The translations under genes were made by a program, and so were the position numbers. A stretch of DNA of 64,000 nt. Origin: Hofstenia miamia. Its lineage: Eukaryota; Xenacoelomorpha; Acoela; Hofsteniidae. Of the stretch, positions 25,762 through 36,448 are shown one piece after another. Under the pieces are notes generated by a model, which saw only the letters and a program-made list of their open reading frames with translations, did not search any database and was not told the origin of the DNA. The DNA lies in the NCBI GenBank assembly GCA_900660155.1, contig CABFPE010000077.1, positions 1,520,407 through 1,584,406 on the forward strand, written 5' to 3'. Within the stretch, counting starts at the first letter, position 1; each line of letters opens with the position of its first letter.

Positions 25762-26493
25762 CCCTTTTCTGGCCAAAATTGTATGTTAGTTGATTTTTTT
25801 AAATATGACCATTTTTCTAGATAAATATGCGTCAAAAAGGATGTTGATAATTGAAAAAATAAATATAAATTTTAGTAGAAAAATCGCTATGTTCATTGTG
25901 ATAAACCCTGGCCAGCCTCTCATTTTTATGAATATTTATGTTCACTGGAATGATCAAATCGCATAGATTTTGGTCATTATAATGTATATCAAGGGATACA
26001 TAATGCTAGTGAAAATATTTGTGAAGAAATATACCAATAGTTAATAGCATTTCTAAAAAATAATTTTGAAACTGAAAGTTTTCAGCTTAGGCTGAATAAA
26101 AATTGTTTAACAACATATAAATCGCAACAACAAACTGTAAGAGAAAGTATTTTATTTTTATGAATGTTTATGATCACTGTAATAAAGAAATCCCATAGAT
26201 GTTTGGTCATTATAATGTATATTAAGGGATACATAATGCTAATGAAAATATTTGTGAACAAATATAGCAATTGTCAATAGCATTTCTAAAAAATAATTTT
26301 GAAACTGAAAGTTTTCAGCTTAGGCTGAATAAAAATTGTTTAACAACATATAAATCGCAACAACAAACTGTAAGAGAAAGTATTTCATTTTTAGCATAGA
26401 CGCAACAACATAAACCACTACAACAGATTTTCCCTAAAATTTGACTTAGCTTTTTCAGTTTTTGTTTTGTTCATTGTAATGAACAGAAAAGGG
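25762..26493. mobile_element. piggyBac-like MITE flanked by TTAA
   Basis: A 732-bp segment begins CCCTTTTCTG and ends CAGAAAAGGG, a perfect 10-bp inverted repeat, with TTAA directly outside on both sides (25758-25761 and 26494-26497). CCC tips inside a TTAA duplication are the hallmark of piggyBac-type elements. There is no transposase frame, so it is non-autonomous. A 233-bp tandem duplication fills the centre. TTAA is common in such AT-rich DNA, so the tip match carries most of the weight. Confidence 0.72.
25919..26391. repeat. 233-bp tandem duplication inside the piggyBac-like MITE
   Basis: The block starting at CATTTTTATGAATATTTATG and running through GCATTTCTAAAAAATAATTTTG to the AGAGAAAGTATTT region occurs twice. 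The GCATTTCTAAAAAATAATT anchor is at 26047 and again at 26280. The right-hand part of each unit (about 110 bp) is virtually identical between copies; the left-hand part differs by scattered substitutions. Confidence 0.85.
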
Positions 26494-28402
26494 TTAAGTT
26501 GCTGCCTTTGCTTTGCTAATTCTTATTTTATACTGTCGCTAAGTAGAGTAATTGCATCTGCTCACTTTATTCTTATGAATTATTGTCAAACTTTTACATT
26601 TCAAACATTTCTCCCTAAGTTTCTGTTAGCTGATAATATTCTTAACATGGTTTTCAAATAATCAACATACATTGCTTATGTTCCTACTTCATATTTTTGG
26701 AACATGGTTTTTTTATAACAGGTTTCTCTCTAGTGTTTAGAAAACAATTTCATTAGAATTCAAAATCTTGGGCCATATCCGCTAAAACCTGCAATAAATA
26801 AAAAATTGTGGTTGAGACTACATAATGAAGATCAGACATAATTTCAAATATATCTTCCTTATAACGGATAGATAGTAATTTTTTGAAAACCTTTCTTCTG
26901 TTTAAGTTATATTCGTTTACTTTTTAATCTTCATTTTTGTGAAACCACATTTCATAGAAATCTGCCGATTAGTTCTGAGATCTCAGGTTACATGCCTTAG
27001 TAAATTCATAGGTTTTGACTGCTAAAGTTCTCACTCCAAATTCGTGTTTACCCATTCATTTGATTTTAAAAACTCACATAATGCACATACGCTCCCTGGG
27101 AATTACTATCATGCATACATTCAGGAACACCGTCCTAATAAAATTGGTCAGTTTTGGTTTAACTGCACTTTTTAGTGGACGCATTCGTTTGTGAATTGAA
27201 CCTTATTGTTTTGGTAATTTTCAATTTTTGATGCTTCATGGATTGCTTCGCTAATCATATCATTGATTACTCTTGGTGAGTCATTTTGCTAAATGAAATT
27301 TAACGATCAAATAATTGGTTCAATATTTAGAGTGCATTCAACCGGTAAATCCGCGATTTGGTTTATTGGAGAATTCTCTCATCTCTTTCTTTGTGACAGT
27401 TTTAAAATCAAAGTTCTATCTCTTTAGAATAAATTAAGACTATATATTCAAGAATACCAAGCATGAGACTCTTCGCCATTGCAATACTTGTCATTGCTAT
27501 TTACTTAGGATTTCTTACTCATTTTGTTCACACTGCACGCGAAATTTCTTAAGTGAATGAAGCCTCATACCTGAGCGCTGTTTGGTGCGTATGAGTGCAA
27601 TAATGGCGAACATTCAATTGATTAAAAAATTTCCAACACTTTATTTCCAATAACCAATATTTTTCCTTATTACTATAACACTTAGAATTTCAGAAAATCA
27701 TATATAAATATATGCAAATACGGGCTTTGGATACAAAATTTTAAAATACCTACAAGGCGCTGGATACAAATCCCATAGTATCAAGAGTCCGTATTTGTAT
27801 GGATATGTGTATGTGTGTGAATCAAAGGGAAAATACACATATTAATTAACAAAGTGAATGATTTTACAGCGTGATCAGGAAAATAGTTCTGAATGCTTTG
27901 ATTTGTACTAAGATTAGTTTTTTGTATTTATTACATGTAGAAGTACGTCTAATAGATTTTCAGAACGGTTTGTGAAAATTTATTTGTTCAAAAGAAATCT
28001 ATTTTAGTTTTCCGAGCCAACAACTAACATTAATTTGTGCTTTATATCTAATTTTTGCTCTTCTTAAATTTTTTCCTACTGTGCTGTAGGCGCTAAGTAT
28101 ACTACCACTCATTTATATGGGGGCCCAAAATGCATCGGCTCTAGGCTTCTTGTAAAATCATGTAATTCAGTGGTATTGAAAAAATTGTGTACATCAACCA
28201 AGATTCTAAAATTTTACTCAAAAAAACCTGAAATACATAGTCATTAGAAAATACTAATTTATTGAAATGGTGCGTTTTTAGCTATTTTTTGAATTTTTTC
28301 ATTGAAATTTAATTGGGATCCTAATTAGGCCAAATTTTGGGAGTGGATATTAATTAAAAAGCATTTCATTGCAATAACAGGCTCGATGCTGAACGAGTGC
28401 TG

Positions 28403-28405
<3 letters not shown>

Positions 28406-28435
<30 letters not shown>
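28406..28435. repeat. (TA)n microsatellite
   Basis: About 15 uninterrupted TA units. Confidence 0.95.
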
Positions 28436-28437
<2 letters not shown>

Positions 28438-28792
28438 ACTTGTCCATACATAAATTCATATTTTCGTAAAATATCTAAATTTACTTTTTTGCATAAATTA
28501 CTTACTCATGGAAGAGTACTTTTTATTGTTAACTATTAATAATACTTTACTTGTCATATTCCACACATTCAATATAATATTAAATAACAGATGTCCGTAG
28601 CAAACATATATATGGCGTCATATATATACTGAATAAATTTCAATCTTTTTAATTTGTTGATAACTAACATTTTTGTAATTTAAATGTAGCATTAATAAGT
28701 AATTTAACATTCATAGAAATTTGCACATGGTTCCTTGTTGTCCAAGACATTGATTTTCTATGATGTCCCGTAACTAACATATTTAGTCTATC

Positions 28793-28817
28793 TATATATA
28801 TATATATATATATATAT
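28793..28817. repeat. (TA)n microsatellite
   Basis: About 12 uninterrupted TA units. Confidence 0.95.
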
Positions 28818-31800
28818 GGTGTCCCAAACGTTTGTGTACTCTAAAACCTTTGTGTTTAAAGAATTGATAAAAGCAGGAGTGCAAATTTAATATAATTATT
28901 TTTCTTGAGCAAAAGAAGATTGATTGAGACAAAAATACATCAGAAGTTTCCTGGAAAAAGGAAAAGATATCTCTTATCGTAATGGAATGAGTGCGCAACA
29001 TTATTGCAAAGTTTTGAGACATTGGCAGGGTTTTCTCCATGAATTCACTAACCCTTCTGGAGAGTCAAACCATGATAACTACTAATATTAAACAAAATAC
29101 TTTCCAATCTTTAGAAATGGCCTCATTGATCATGAAAAACCGCTTAAAAGTTTTTCTATAAGGCACAGTTTATTACAGCCCGTGAAAAAGTCTTATCATT
29201 TCACCTTACTTGAAAAGCGAATTTGGAGTAACAAAAAACCATGGCGATAGAACTCATTAGTAAATGTTGATATTCCAATGTTTTGGTTTGGTTTTGGCCA
29301 AATTCTCTTTTATGGTTTTATACTTTTGTTCTAGTGTAAAACTACGTTTTCCATACAAATGTAAATTTTAGAAATCACTTTATCACTTTTGAATTTAATG
29401 CATTTTTCATTATATTTAAAAAACTGTTATTAATAATCTTCTTATATATAAAATTTCACAAATTATCAATGACAAATAGTTCTTAATGTCATTTATACAA
29501 CTGGTCTTAAATTTTGTTCAAGAGTGTATACATATGCATCTGATGAATTTATATTGTTAATTTCACTGCTGGTCCTCTTTTAGTAAGTCACGAATGGTGT
29601 CTATCATATACTCCTTCACTTCATCTTTATTAGCATTTGTTAGGGTCTTTGTGGCCTGGAATTCTATAATAGATAATGTCGCCAACAAACGGTGTATATT
29701 GAGGCATGGCTAATGCTGGTAATACTCCCTGAGCGTTCCACGAGTATTGTAGGATCTTCTGACACTAGAATGTCAACAATGTTAATGTTGTCATCTGTTC
29801 GAACATCATTCTTTTACTGAACTCAACACAATATTTGTAGAGATTGATTTAAGAACATATTGTGGTCTTGCTTGCATTAAAGCATTGAAAATTTGAACAT
29901 TGGATTCACCAAACATTTTTCGTGGTAAAATCTAGAACGTTCACGTGTAAACTGCATTAGGACAGATTAAAAAGATGTGCTTAACAACGGTTTGTAGTTT
30001 TCCTATGTGCATGTAGAAATGGGTACATTGCACAAATGAAATAGCTTGTGTAAATATGCTTGGATTTTCATTCACATGACAGAGTGCACTTTTACGTCTA
30101 TGATTTTCTTCACTAGTGCTTTTCAATGAAAAATCCAAATTTATAAAGTTTCAAATTCTCTCATATCTAGTGTTTAGCAAATCAGTTTTATTTAAACATA
30201 CCACGGCAAATTTATTGTCTGGTTACTGCCGCAACCCAAAGTTAAATATGCTGTAATGCACTGTAGAATTAAGTGTCCAGTGGCAGTTTTAAAGAATGCT
30301 ACAAAAATCATTTTTAGGGTCCTCAACTATTTGTAGACAGAAGAACGAATCATGCTTCATTTTTATGTCCCTATAAGACACCGCTGCCTAATTTTTAAAA
30401 ATGATATTAGTTGCAAATTATATCATAACAAAATTTTAAATGTTTGCAGTCCTAAAATTTTGAATGCAATCAATCACATTGTCTAACAAATATCTTAAGC
30501 GCATGCGGTTTTACTTCATAGTGGATGTTGCAATTACCGTTCGGAATTATGTCTAAAAACGATTCTAATTACCTTAACAAAAACTCCGTCACTTTTCATT
30601 AACTAAATGCTGTTAAAAAGCTTCACTTGGAATTATAAACACTCTACATTTATTAAATACAATGACACCAATTCATCTGGTGCACACCTCTTTCTTAAAT
30701 TGTTGTTCTAATTGTAATTGCTTTTTTTCAAGCGGGGAGACTTTTTGGAACTTGTTGTTATTTTTCCCAATGCTTTATAGAAAATATAAACTAAACAATT
30801 ATTATTATGATTCGATATAAATAGACTGCTTTCTGCAAGTGTATAGTGTGCATCATTCCTCTTGGGAAGTACTTTCTCTTATTTTGATAGTTAACTATTA
30901 TCAATATCATAAGTTGAAAAATAGTGTCCATTTGGATTCGCATTACTCTTCTTTACAAAAACCTTGTTTTGGTGATCATTTGTAGTTCTTTACGAAGTTT
31001 GCGAGCATTAGAGTACTGTAATTCACATTTAGTGAGTGGAAGTGGGAGTGGGGTGATATAATTGTTTTATAGTCCATCAAGCTCTTTTAGCGAAAATGTT
31101 TTTTCTCCGTACTTACAAACTAAATATTTGCTTTGCAAAATTTTTGTGTATTTCCAATTCGTTTATCTATTTCAGCTGTGGTCTGCTTCTTCTGTAATTT
31201 CGTGAAACATGATGTTTCTTAGAAGTTGAATTTTCACATTGAATTTTAAGGAACATACAGGGTGAGGTAGTCGAACCTTCTTTTCACATTCAAGAATTGA
31301 GACAAGCAATAATTATTGATTAAAGTTTATTTCAGTGAAAAGTGCGTACAAAGAAATTTATGTACTATATAGAAATATACTCAATTCTTTGCAAGATTTT
31401 ACGACTACTTACACATCAAGAATATCAGTGAATACTAATACTTTGAGGGTAATTTTCCAAAACTACTTCACCTGAAGGAATGGGGGTATTCATTGGCTTC
31501 CACGATTGCCTAACATTAGATGATGTGATTTAATTATTTTTTGTGTATACTTTTCACATATGTAGTAAATTTATAACAAAAAATATTGTTTGTCACTATT
31601 TTTTAATATGGAAAAGAGGGTTTGACGGCCGCGCACCCTCTGTGAGCAAAAAAAGTTCAATTTTTCATATTGGGTATTCAAGATGTAAATAAATATTTTG
31701 AAATAGTAATTTAACACAATTCCAGTAATTTCACTAGAAAATAATATGAAGCCAACTATCTACGCACAATTGTTACAATTATTGCAGTAATTTATGGCTT

Positions 31801-31875
31801 TTTGAACTTCGAAAGTTTTCTTATTTTCAAATTGATACGCAAAAATAACAGTGCACTTAATTGTATATATATATA

Positions 31876-32087
31876 NNNNNNNNNNNNNNNNNNNNNNNNN
31901 NNNNNNNNNNNNNNNNNNNNNNNNNNNNNNNNNNNNNNNNNNNNNNNNNNNNNNNNNNNNNNNNNNNNNNNNNNNNNNNNNNNNNNNNNNNNNNNNNNNN
32001 NNNNNNNNNNNNNNNNNNNNNNNNNNNNNNNNNNNNNNNNNNNNNNNNNNNNNNNNNNNNNNNNNNNNNNNNNNNNNNNNNNNNNNN
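31876..32087. other. Assembly gap (212 N) inside a (TA)n microsatellite
   Basis: The N run is preceded by TATATATATATA and followed by a (TA)n tract to 32118, so the unresolved part is probably more microsatellite. Translations crossing the gap are meaningless. Confidence 0.95.
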
Positions 32088-32118
<31 letters not shown>

Positions 32119-32122
<4 letters not shown>

Positions 32123-33471
32123 AGATAGATAATCGTGGCTGCATCATGTAAAATCCGTTTTACTGTTTCTTAAGTATATCCTTTGTTGAGTGACTAATGA
32201 CGCCTAATTTTGTTCACTATAACTGCAAGTAGAACGTCAATTCTTCAATTATAGTTAACTACTTCGGGCCATTCGGTTTTTGGGTTATGTAATGCAGCAT
32301 ATAAGGTCGTTGCAGGCGTGTCGGATACGAAAATATAACTAATTTACATGTGTTCTCAGTTTTTGAATTTTTACCTTATATTTAATATTTAGCTTCCTGT
32401 GTATTTATTGTGGCAATTTTAAAAAACTTTTTGCTTTAATGACGGTTTTAAATGTATACACTTGCAGTTATTTAACAATTATTCATCGATATTTTTTGAA
32501 TGATTAGTAAAATAGATGCGTTTAAGTTGGTTTGAAGCTATATATCTTACGACTAAGATGAGCCTGCGACAGAGTCTTGTAAATGAACCGGGCCGGATAT
32601 AGGCCAAGGAAATTTATATAATTTGAGCCTTCCATAAAAATTCAATGAACTGAATATAGAATTTTAAATTATTTTTTGAGCGATTTTTGGATTTTCAATG
32701 TAGCATTTACTAACCTTTTATTAACTATTTTTTATAGATAGGCATTTTCAAAACATTAAATAAAGTTCTCCATTTGTAGTAGCTAATGTGTTTTGTTAGA
32801 GCCTACATTATCATACATAATTGTGGCCCGAATTTATAATCGTATAATTACCAAGAGAGCACGGCCCGGCCCGGTACGGGCGGATGACATCGGCCCACTT
32901 ACAACTGTGACCTGCGAAAGAACTGAATTTATTTTGTCAATATGTTTAATGTTGTATTCCTTACACTTAACTCATTTGCTCTTAATTATGCTTCCTAAAC
33001 ATTTCAACCCATTGAATTTACAAAGCGAGCATTTCAGGATAGATTATAGCATGGAATGGTCTGATGCCTGCAGTGGCGTCATTGAGGAGAAGAAAGGTTC
33101 AACCTAACCTCTCCAACACTCGCAGAAAAAACGTTAGACTAGGAATGTTTAATCACTTCGCTTAGAAATGCGGAGGTGGGTGTAGATATGAATCGGGTAT
33201 TTTGACGAGAATGTTCATTTTGGTGCTGTTAATATTCAACAGGATTTCATTTTCAGAGTAAATCGGACAAACTCCAATGTTGTACTGGAATTGCTCGTTC
33301 ACGTTATTTGGAGAGCAATCTTCGTCTGTCTGGGTGTAGGAATTTTACATGTTTTGAAAAGTACGGGTTGGATGCCAGAACGTTATAACTATGTTGGTGC
33401 TAGTTGATTTTAGCAAAGACATGGCGTCAATTTGATGCGAGTTTTACTAATGAAAGTTCGTAATTTTGCGA
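32119..33471. other. No recognisable gene; two GC-rich patches
   Basis: GC-rich patches GAACCGGGCCGG (near 32585) and CACGGCCCGGCCCGGTACGGGC (near 32860) form a short imperfect inverted pair that may be tips of a MITE, but I see no TSD. The frame at 32793-33107 crosses these patches and has no domain. Confidence 0.35.
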
Positions 33472-33479
33472 CACTTGGC

Positions 33480-33839
33480 CAGGCGCAGGTCTAGATAGTT
33501 TCGAATGGGGGCGGTTTAAACCATTTTTCCTAGATGTATAAAACGAAAATTTATTTGCAAGTTATACACAATCTAATCATATTTTGCAAAAAGTGTAATG
33601 ATTTATGAGGTTCTTCACAAAAACCCTTAGGCTTATATTTTTACACAGTAAAGTTAGTCTTTCCAGGACGACTTGTATTTATGAAAAAAAACAGAAAGTT
33701 TTTGAAAAAACACTAAAAAATGGTTTTATCACAATATTAACATAAAAAATTCGCAATTTCATATTCTGTAGTAGTGCTTTTATATTGTTTTTGAAATAAG
33801 GGGCGGTGGTCCCAACCCCTATTCCTAAAACCGCGCATG
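33480..33839. mobile_element. hAT-like MITE, better-preserved member of a two-copy family
   Basis: Left tip CAGGCGCAGGTCTAG and right tip (reverse complement) CATGCGCGGTTTTAG match at 11 of 15 positions. Flanking octamers CACTTGGC (33472-33479) and CCCTTGGC (33840-33847) match at 7 of 8. G-rich blocks follow the left tip (ATGGGGGCGG) and precede the right tip (AGGGGCGGTGG). The interior is homologous to 11316-11630. No coding frame; 360 bp. Confidence 0.65.
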
Positions 33840-33847
33840 CCCTTGGC

Positions 33848-35059
33848 TATAACTTGAAAATTAGATTTAACTCTTTGATATTCAAGGTTGTTTGGAAAGT
33901 GGTGACTTAACTACATTTGTTTGAGTCATTCCTACAACGCGATCGTTAATGAGGCGGGTTGTTTAGAAAAAATGTTAATGTTAATTCGGGACGAAATGCA
34001 ATTTGTTAGGATGCCATTGTGTGTTGAATAATATGAAAACTCTTCTTTTGAAATAAGTTTATTAAATCTCATTTCAATGAACTTTATTTTTTGGCCTTTA
34101 GGAATCCGTTTGAAATAATAATCTAATTTAATGCAACAATTGAACTTCAATCATTTAAAGTTAAATTGTGTTAATTTTATTTAGAAATCTAATTCGTTAA
34201 TGGATGTCTGTTATCTTTCAAACGCCAATTAGCCATGCATTCTATTCAATGTTTTGTTCAGTTTAAACAAATCTAACTTTTGTTCTTCGCAATCTTAATT
34301 TTAACTCCCAACTTTTGTTTACTTCCCATTTCCTACCGTTTCATAGGAGTTCCCATTCTTCATTCCTTTCTATCATCGGCTTAATGGCCCTGCTAAAAGT
34401 TTTCCTCCATTATTAATCAACAATTTTGATTAGTTCCAGCGACTTGTCGTCTGCCTTCAGTAATTTATCTAACATATACAATAGCATTTTCTTTGAACAC
34501 CAACCTCTGACAAACTACCCGCTTTTACGGGTTGCTTTCCACTTGCAAAAGCTATGTCTGTTTTATTTATTATCGGGTTCATACATTTCAGGGGATTGTA
34601 TTAGGTTATAGAATTCTCTATGGTTGATTAAAATCAAAAATCAAAGCCTATTTTTAAGCCTAAGCATCAGGATTTATGAGACCTCCCATAGTATCCCATG
34701 GAAATAAGGTTAATTTTGTTTGATGCTGCGTGTTTGAATTTTTTATGTTTTTCATACAACAGAAGCATATTTTAACAAATCTATAAAAAAATTAGGTGTT
34801 AGATGAATATGCAGGTATGTTTACAGTTACAGTATCGAATAGAAAAATGGGGCGACGGATGATTTGAACCTAGAATATGTGGGAGAAAAATCCAGTCCTA
34901 GAAGAAGCCTGCTAGGCATTCTTAGCATTTGATGCACATAACATTGTTCAACATAATCCACTGTTTTATATTAATTAATATATATATATATGAAATATTT
35001 TGAAAGTCAAAATAATGTGTAATTAAATTGTTTCGTCGAGGTGAATGGCAAACAATTAC
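33848..35059. other. No recognisable gene
   Basis: AT-rich spacer. A box-B-like GGTTCAAATC on the minus strand near 34865 hints at a decayed tRNA-derived SINE, but no convincing box A or cloverleaf is present. Confidence 0.35.
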
Positions 35060-35241
35060 TTTGAACTGCCTATTGCTTAAGTTTTCTTGCAAAGCCTCTA
35101 CGATTTGATCATTAACAAAATTGTTGGGCTTTAACGTTTCTTTTTTAACATATTCAACATTTGAATTTTCAAAATTAAATTTCCTCAATCGAATTTGTTT
35201 TATCGGCCAATCAGCAAACACTGGTTCTTTCACATTGTATA
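35060..35241 (-). CDS. Candidate internal exon, unidentified
   Basis: On the minus strand a 182-nt segment lies between a good acceptor (TTATTTACAG, next to 35241) and a plausible donor (GTAATT, next to 35060). It contains 2 bases of split codon plus exactly 60 open codons ending at a codon boundary. The translation is varied and protein-like, with stretches such as VFADWPIKQIRLRKFNF, then NVEYVKKETLKPNNF, and a helix-like DQIVEALQENLSNRQFK end. No transposon motif is visible. I do not recognise the family, and no neighbouring exon could be found nearby. It could still be a chance open frame. Confidence 0.38.
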
Positions 35242-36135
35242 CTGTAAATAATTTATCAGAAGTATCGTGAGACCAATTACTTGCTCGAAATTTATATTTG
35301 AAATTTGTTTCACTTTGTAGAGTAGGTTAATTGTTTTCAACGTTTCGAATTTGACGGAAATTTTAAAAATCCAGAAAAACACATTAAAGACTTTATAAAT
35401 GTGTAAAAAGTTTTTTTTTATAGAAATCACTCACCTTTATATTATTAGTTCAGTAATCTCAAGTAAGAGCAGTCAAGGTTCATTTCTGATCATATTTAGC
35501 GACCTTTTCTAAGATCATTCAACCAATTTAAATTCATTTAAATGTTTCCAATTGTATTGTTTTCTATTTTAAGAGTACTGAGAATAATCATAAAAATCAA
35601 CAAATGAGTTTTTTTCAAAAATTACATGTTTTGTGTTTAATTAAGAAAAAACCGTTTCAAACCCTTATTCAAATTCTTATTTCATTTCGCAATCAATTAT
35701 AGCATTTCGAAAAATACTTACGATTTTGATCCAACTTTGTAAATAAGGGAATTGCCTAAAACGCGAGATCTAAAAAATCGTTATTGGTTTAACTACTTTT
35801 AAAATACACGTTTTTCTATCGAAAGGAATAAATGTAAGTTACATGTTTTAGCCTCTTAGATCATTATAGCTGTTTTGTATTTCAGTAGTTACTTAAATAC
35901 TTTCGTTTCTTTGTTTTAGCGCTTTTTCTCAATCCAATCAGTTAACTTCCTCCTACTCCATTCCTACTTTTATTTCTTCTCAATAATATAAACAAATCGC
36001 TTTTCTTTTAGTAATCCTTATGCTTTATAATTAACTTTTTATCGGAATCTATGATCCTATTGGAATTCAAAACAAGTTAATGATGCGAATGAGTGATTTC
36101 GTTTGATAACGTTTCAGGATCCTGCTGAATAATTT
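35242..36135. other. No recognisable gene
   Basis: AT-rich sequence upstream (minus sense) of the candidate exon, possibly intron. An open frame at 35230-35430 (-) lacks a domain. Confidence 0.35.
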
Positions 36136-36275
36136 AAATATACAAAGACATCAATCGAATTTGAATATATTTTGAAGATCTGAAACACTTGAAAGAAAAG
36201 GTTCGGGAACATTCCCTCAATTGTTTGAAAATGATAACCAAATTTGTCGAAACATTCCCAATAAAATGTTTTTGA

Positions 36276-36278
<3 letters not shown>
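36136..36278. repeat. Dispersed ~140-bp repeat abutting a microsatellite, copy 1
   Basis: Collinear with 47496-47633: shared blocks include ACAAAGACATC, ATTTTGAAGATCTGAA, GAAAGAAAAGTTC-like sequence, AAAATGACAAC-like sequence and AATAAAACATT-like sequence. Both copies are followed within a few tens of bases by TA-rich microsatellite. Confidence 0.7.
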
Positions 36279-36279
<1 letters not shown>

Positions 36280-36328
<49 letters not shown>

Positions 36329-36448
36329 GTATATATGTATATATATATGTATATATGTATATATGTATATATATGTGTATATATATATGTATATATGTAT
36401 ATGTATATATGTATGTATATATGTATATATATATGTATATATGTATAT
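36280..36448. repeat. Compound (TA)n/(TATG)n microsatellite
   Basis: A 169-bp tract starts as pure TA and becomes a mosaic of TA with regularly spaced TATG/TGTA interruptions. The tyrosine/isoleucine-rich open frames over it, in several phases, are translations of the repeat. Confidence 0.95.

Larger units (their letters stand above)
26498..31875. other. AT-rich sequence with microsatellites; no recognisable gene
   Basis: It contains (TA)n runs at 28406-28435 and 28793-28817. A short hairpin-like pair (CAAATACGG near 27716 and CCGTATTTG near 27791) is visible. Minus-strand sequence at about 29600-30140 has protein-like fragments, including ICPNAVYT preceded by Cys/His residues, which could be a decayed retroelement C-terminus; the case is too weak to call. 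A GGTCTTAAATTTTGTTCAAGAGTGTA segment near 29513 looks like one end of a Tc1-type element, without a partner. Confidence 0.35.

Noticed and set aside
27463..27552. A 29-residue open frame starting MRLFAIAILVIAIYLGFL, resembling a secreted or membrane micropeptide
   Set aside because: Very short, no recognised family, and it overlaps a weak inverted repeat (TTCGCCATTGCA near 27471 and TGCAATAATGGCGAA near 27594). Such hydrophobic frames are expected by chance in AT-rich DNA.
28821..29540. Possible Tc1-type element between GTGTCCCAAACG near 28821 and GGTCTTAAATTTTGTTCAAG near 29513
   Set aside because: The two ends are not inverted copies of each other and no clear transposase motif lies between them.
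29600..30140. Decayed retroelement C-terminus with a Cys/His motif and ICPNAVYT on the minus strand
   Set aside because: Fragments are short and in several frames, and no reverse-transcriptase or nuclease motif accompanies them.
31802..32151. Tyr/Ile-repeat proteins across 31802-32151, and one covering 46329-47408
   Set aside because: They are translations of microsatellite DNA and assembly-gap N runs.
32585..32880. GC-rich inverted pair (ACCGGGCCGG) as ends of a MITE
   Set aside because: Only about 10 bp pair and no target duplication or further similarity is visible.
34851..34925. tRNA or tRNA-derived SINE on the minus strand (box-B-like GGTTCAAATC)
   Set aside because: No convincing box A, and the T-arm and acceptor stem do not pair. 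Only the B-box-like 10-mer fits.
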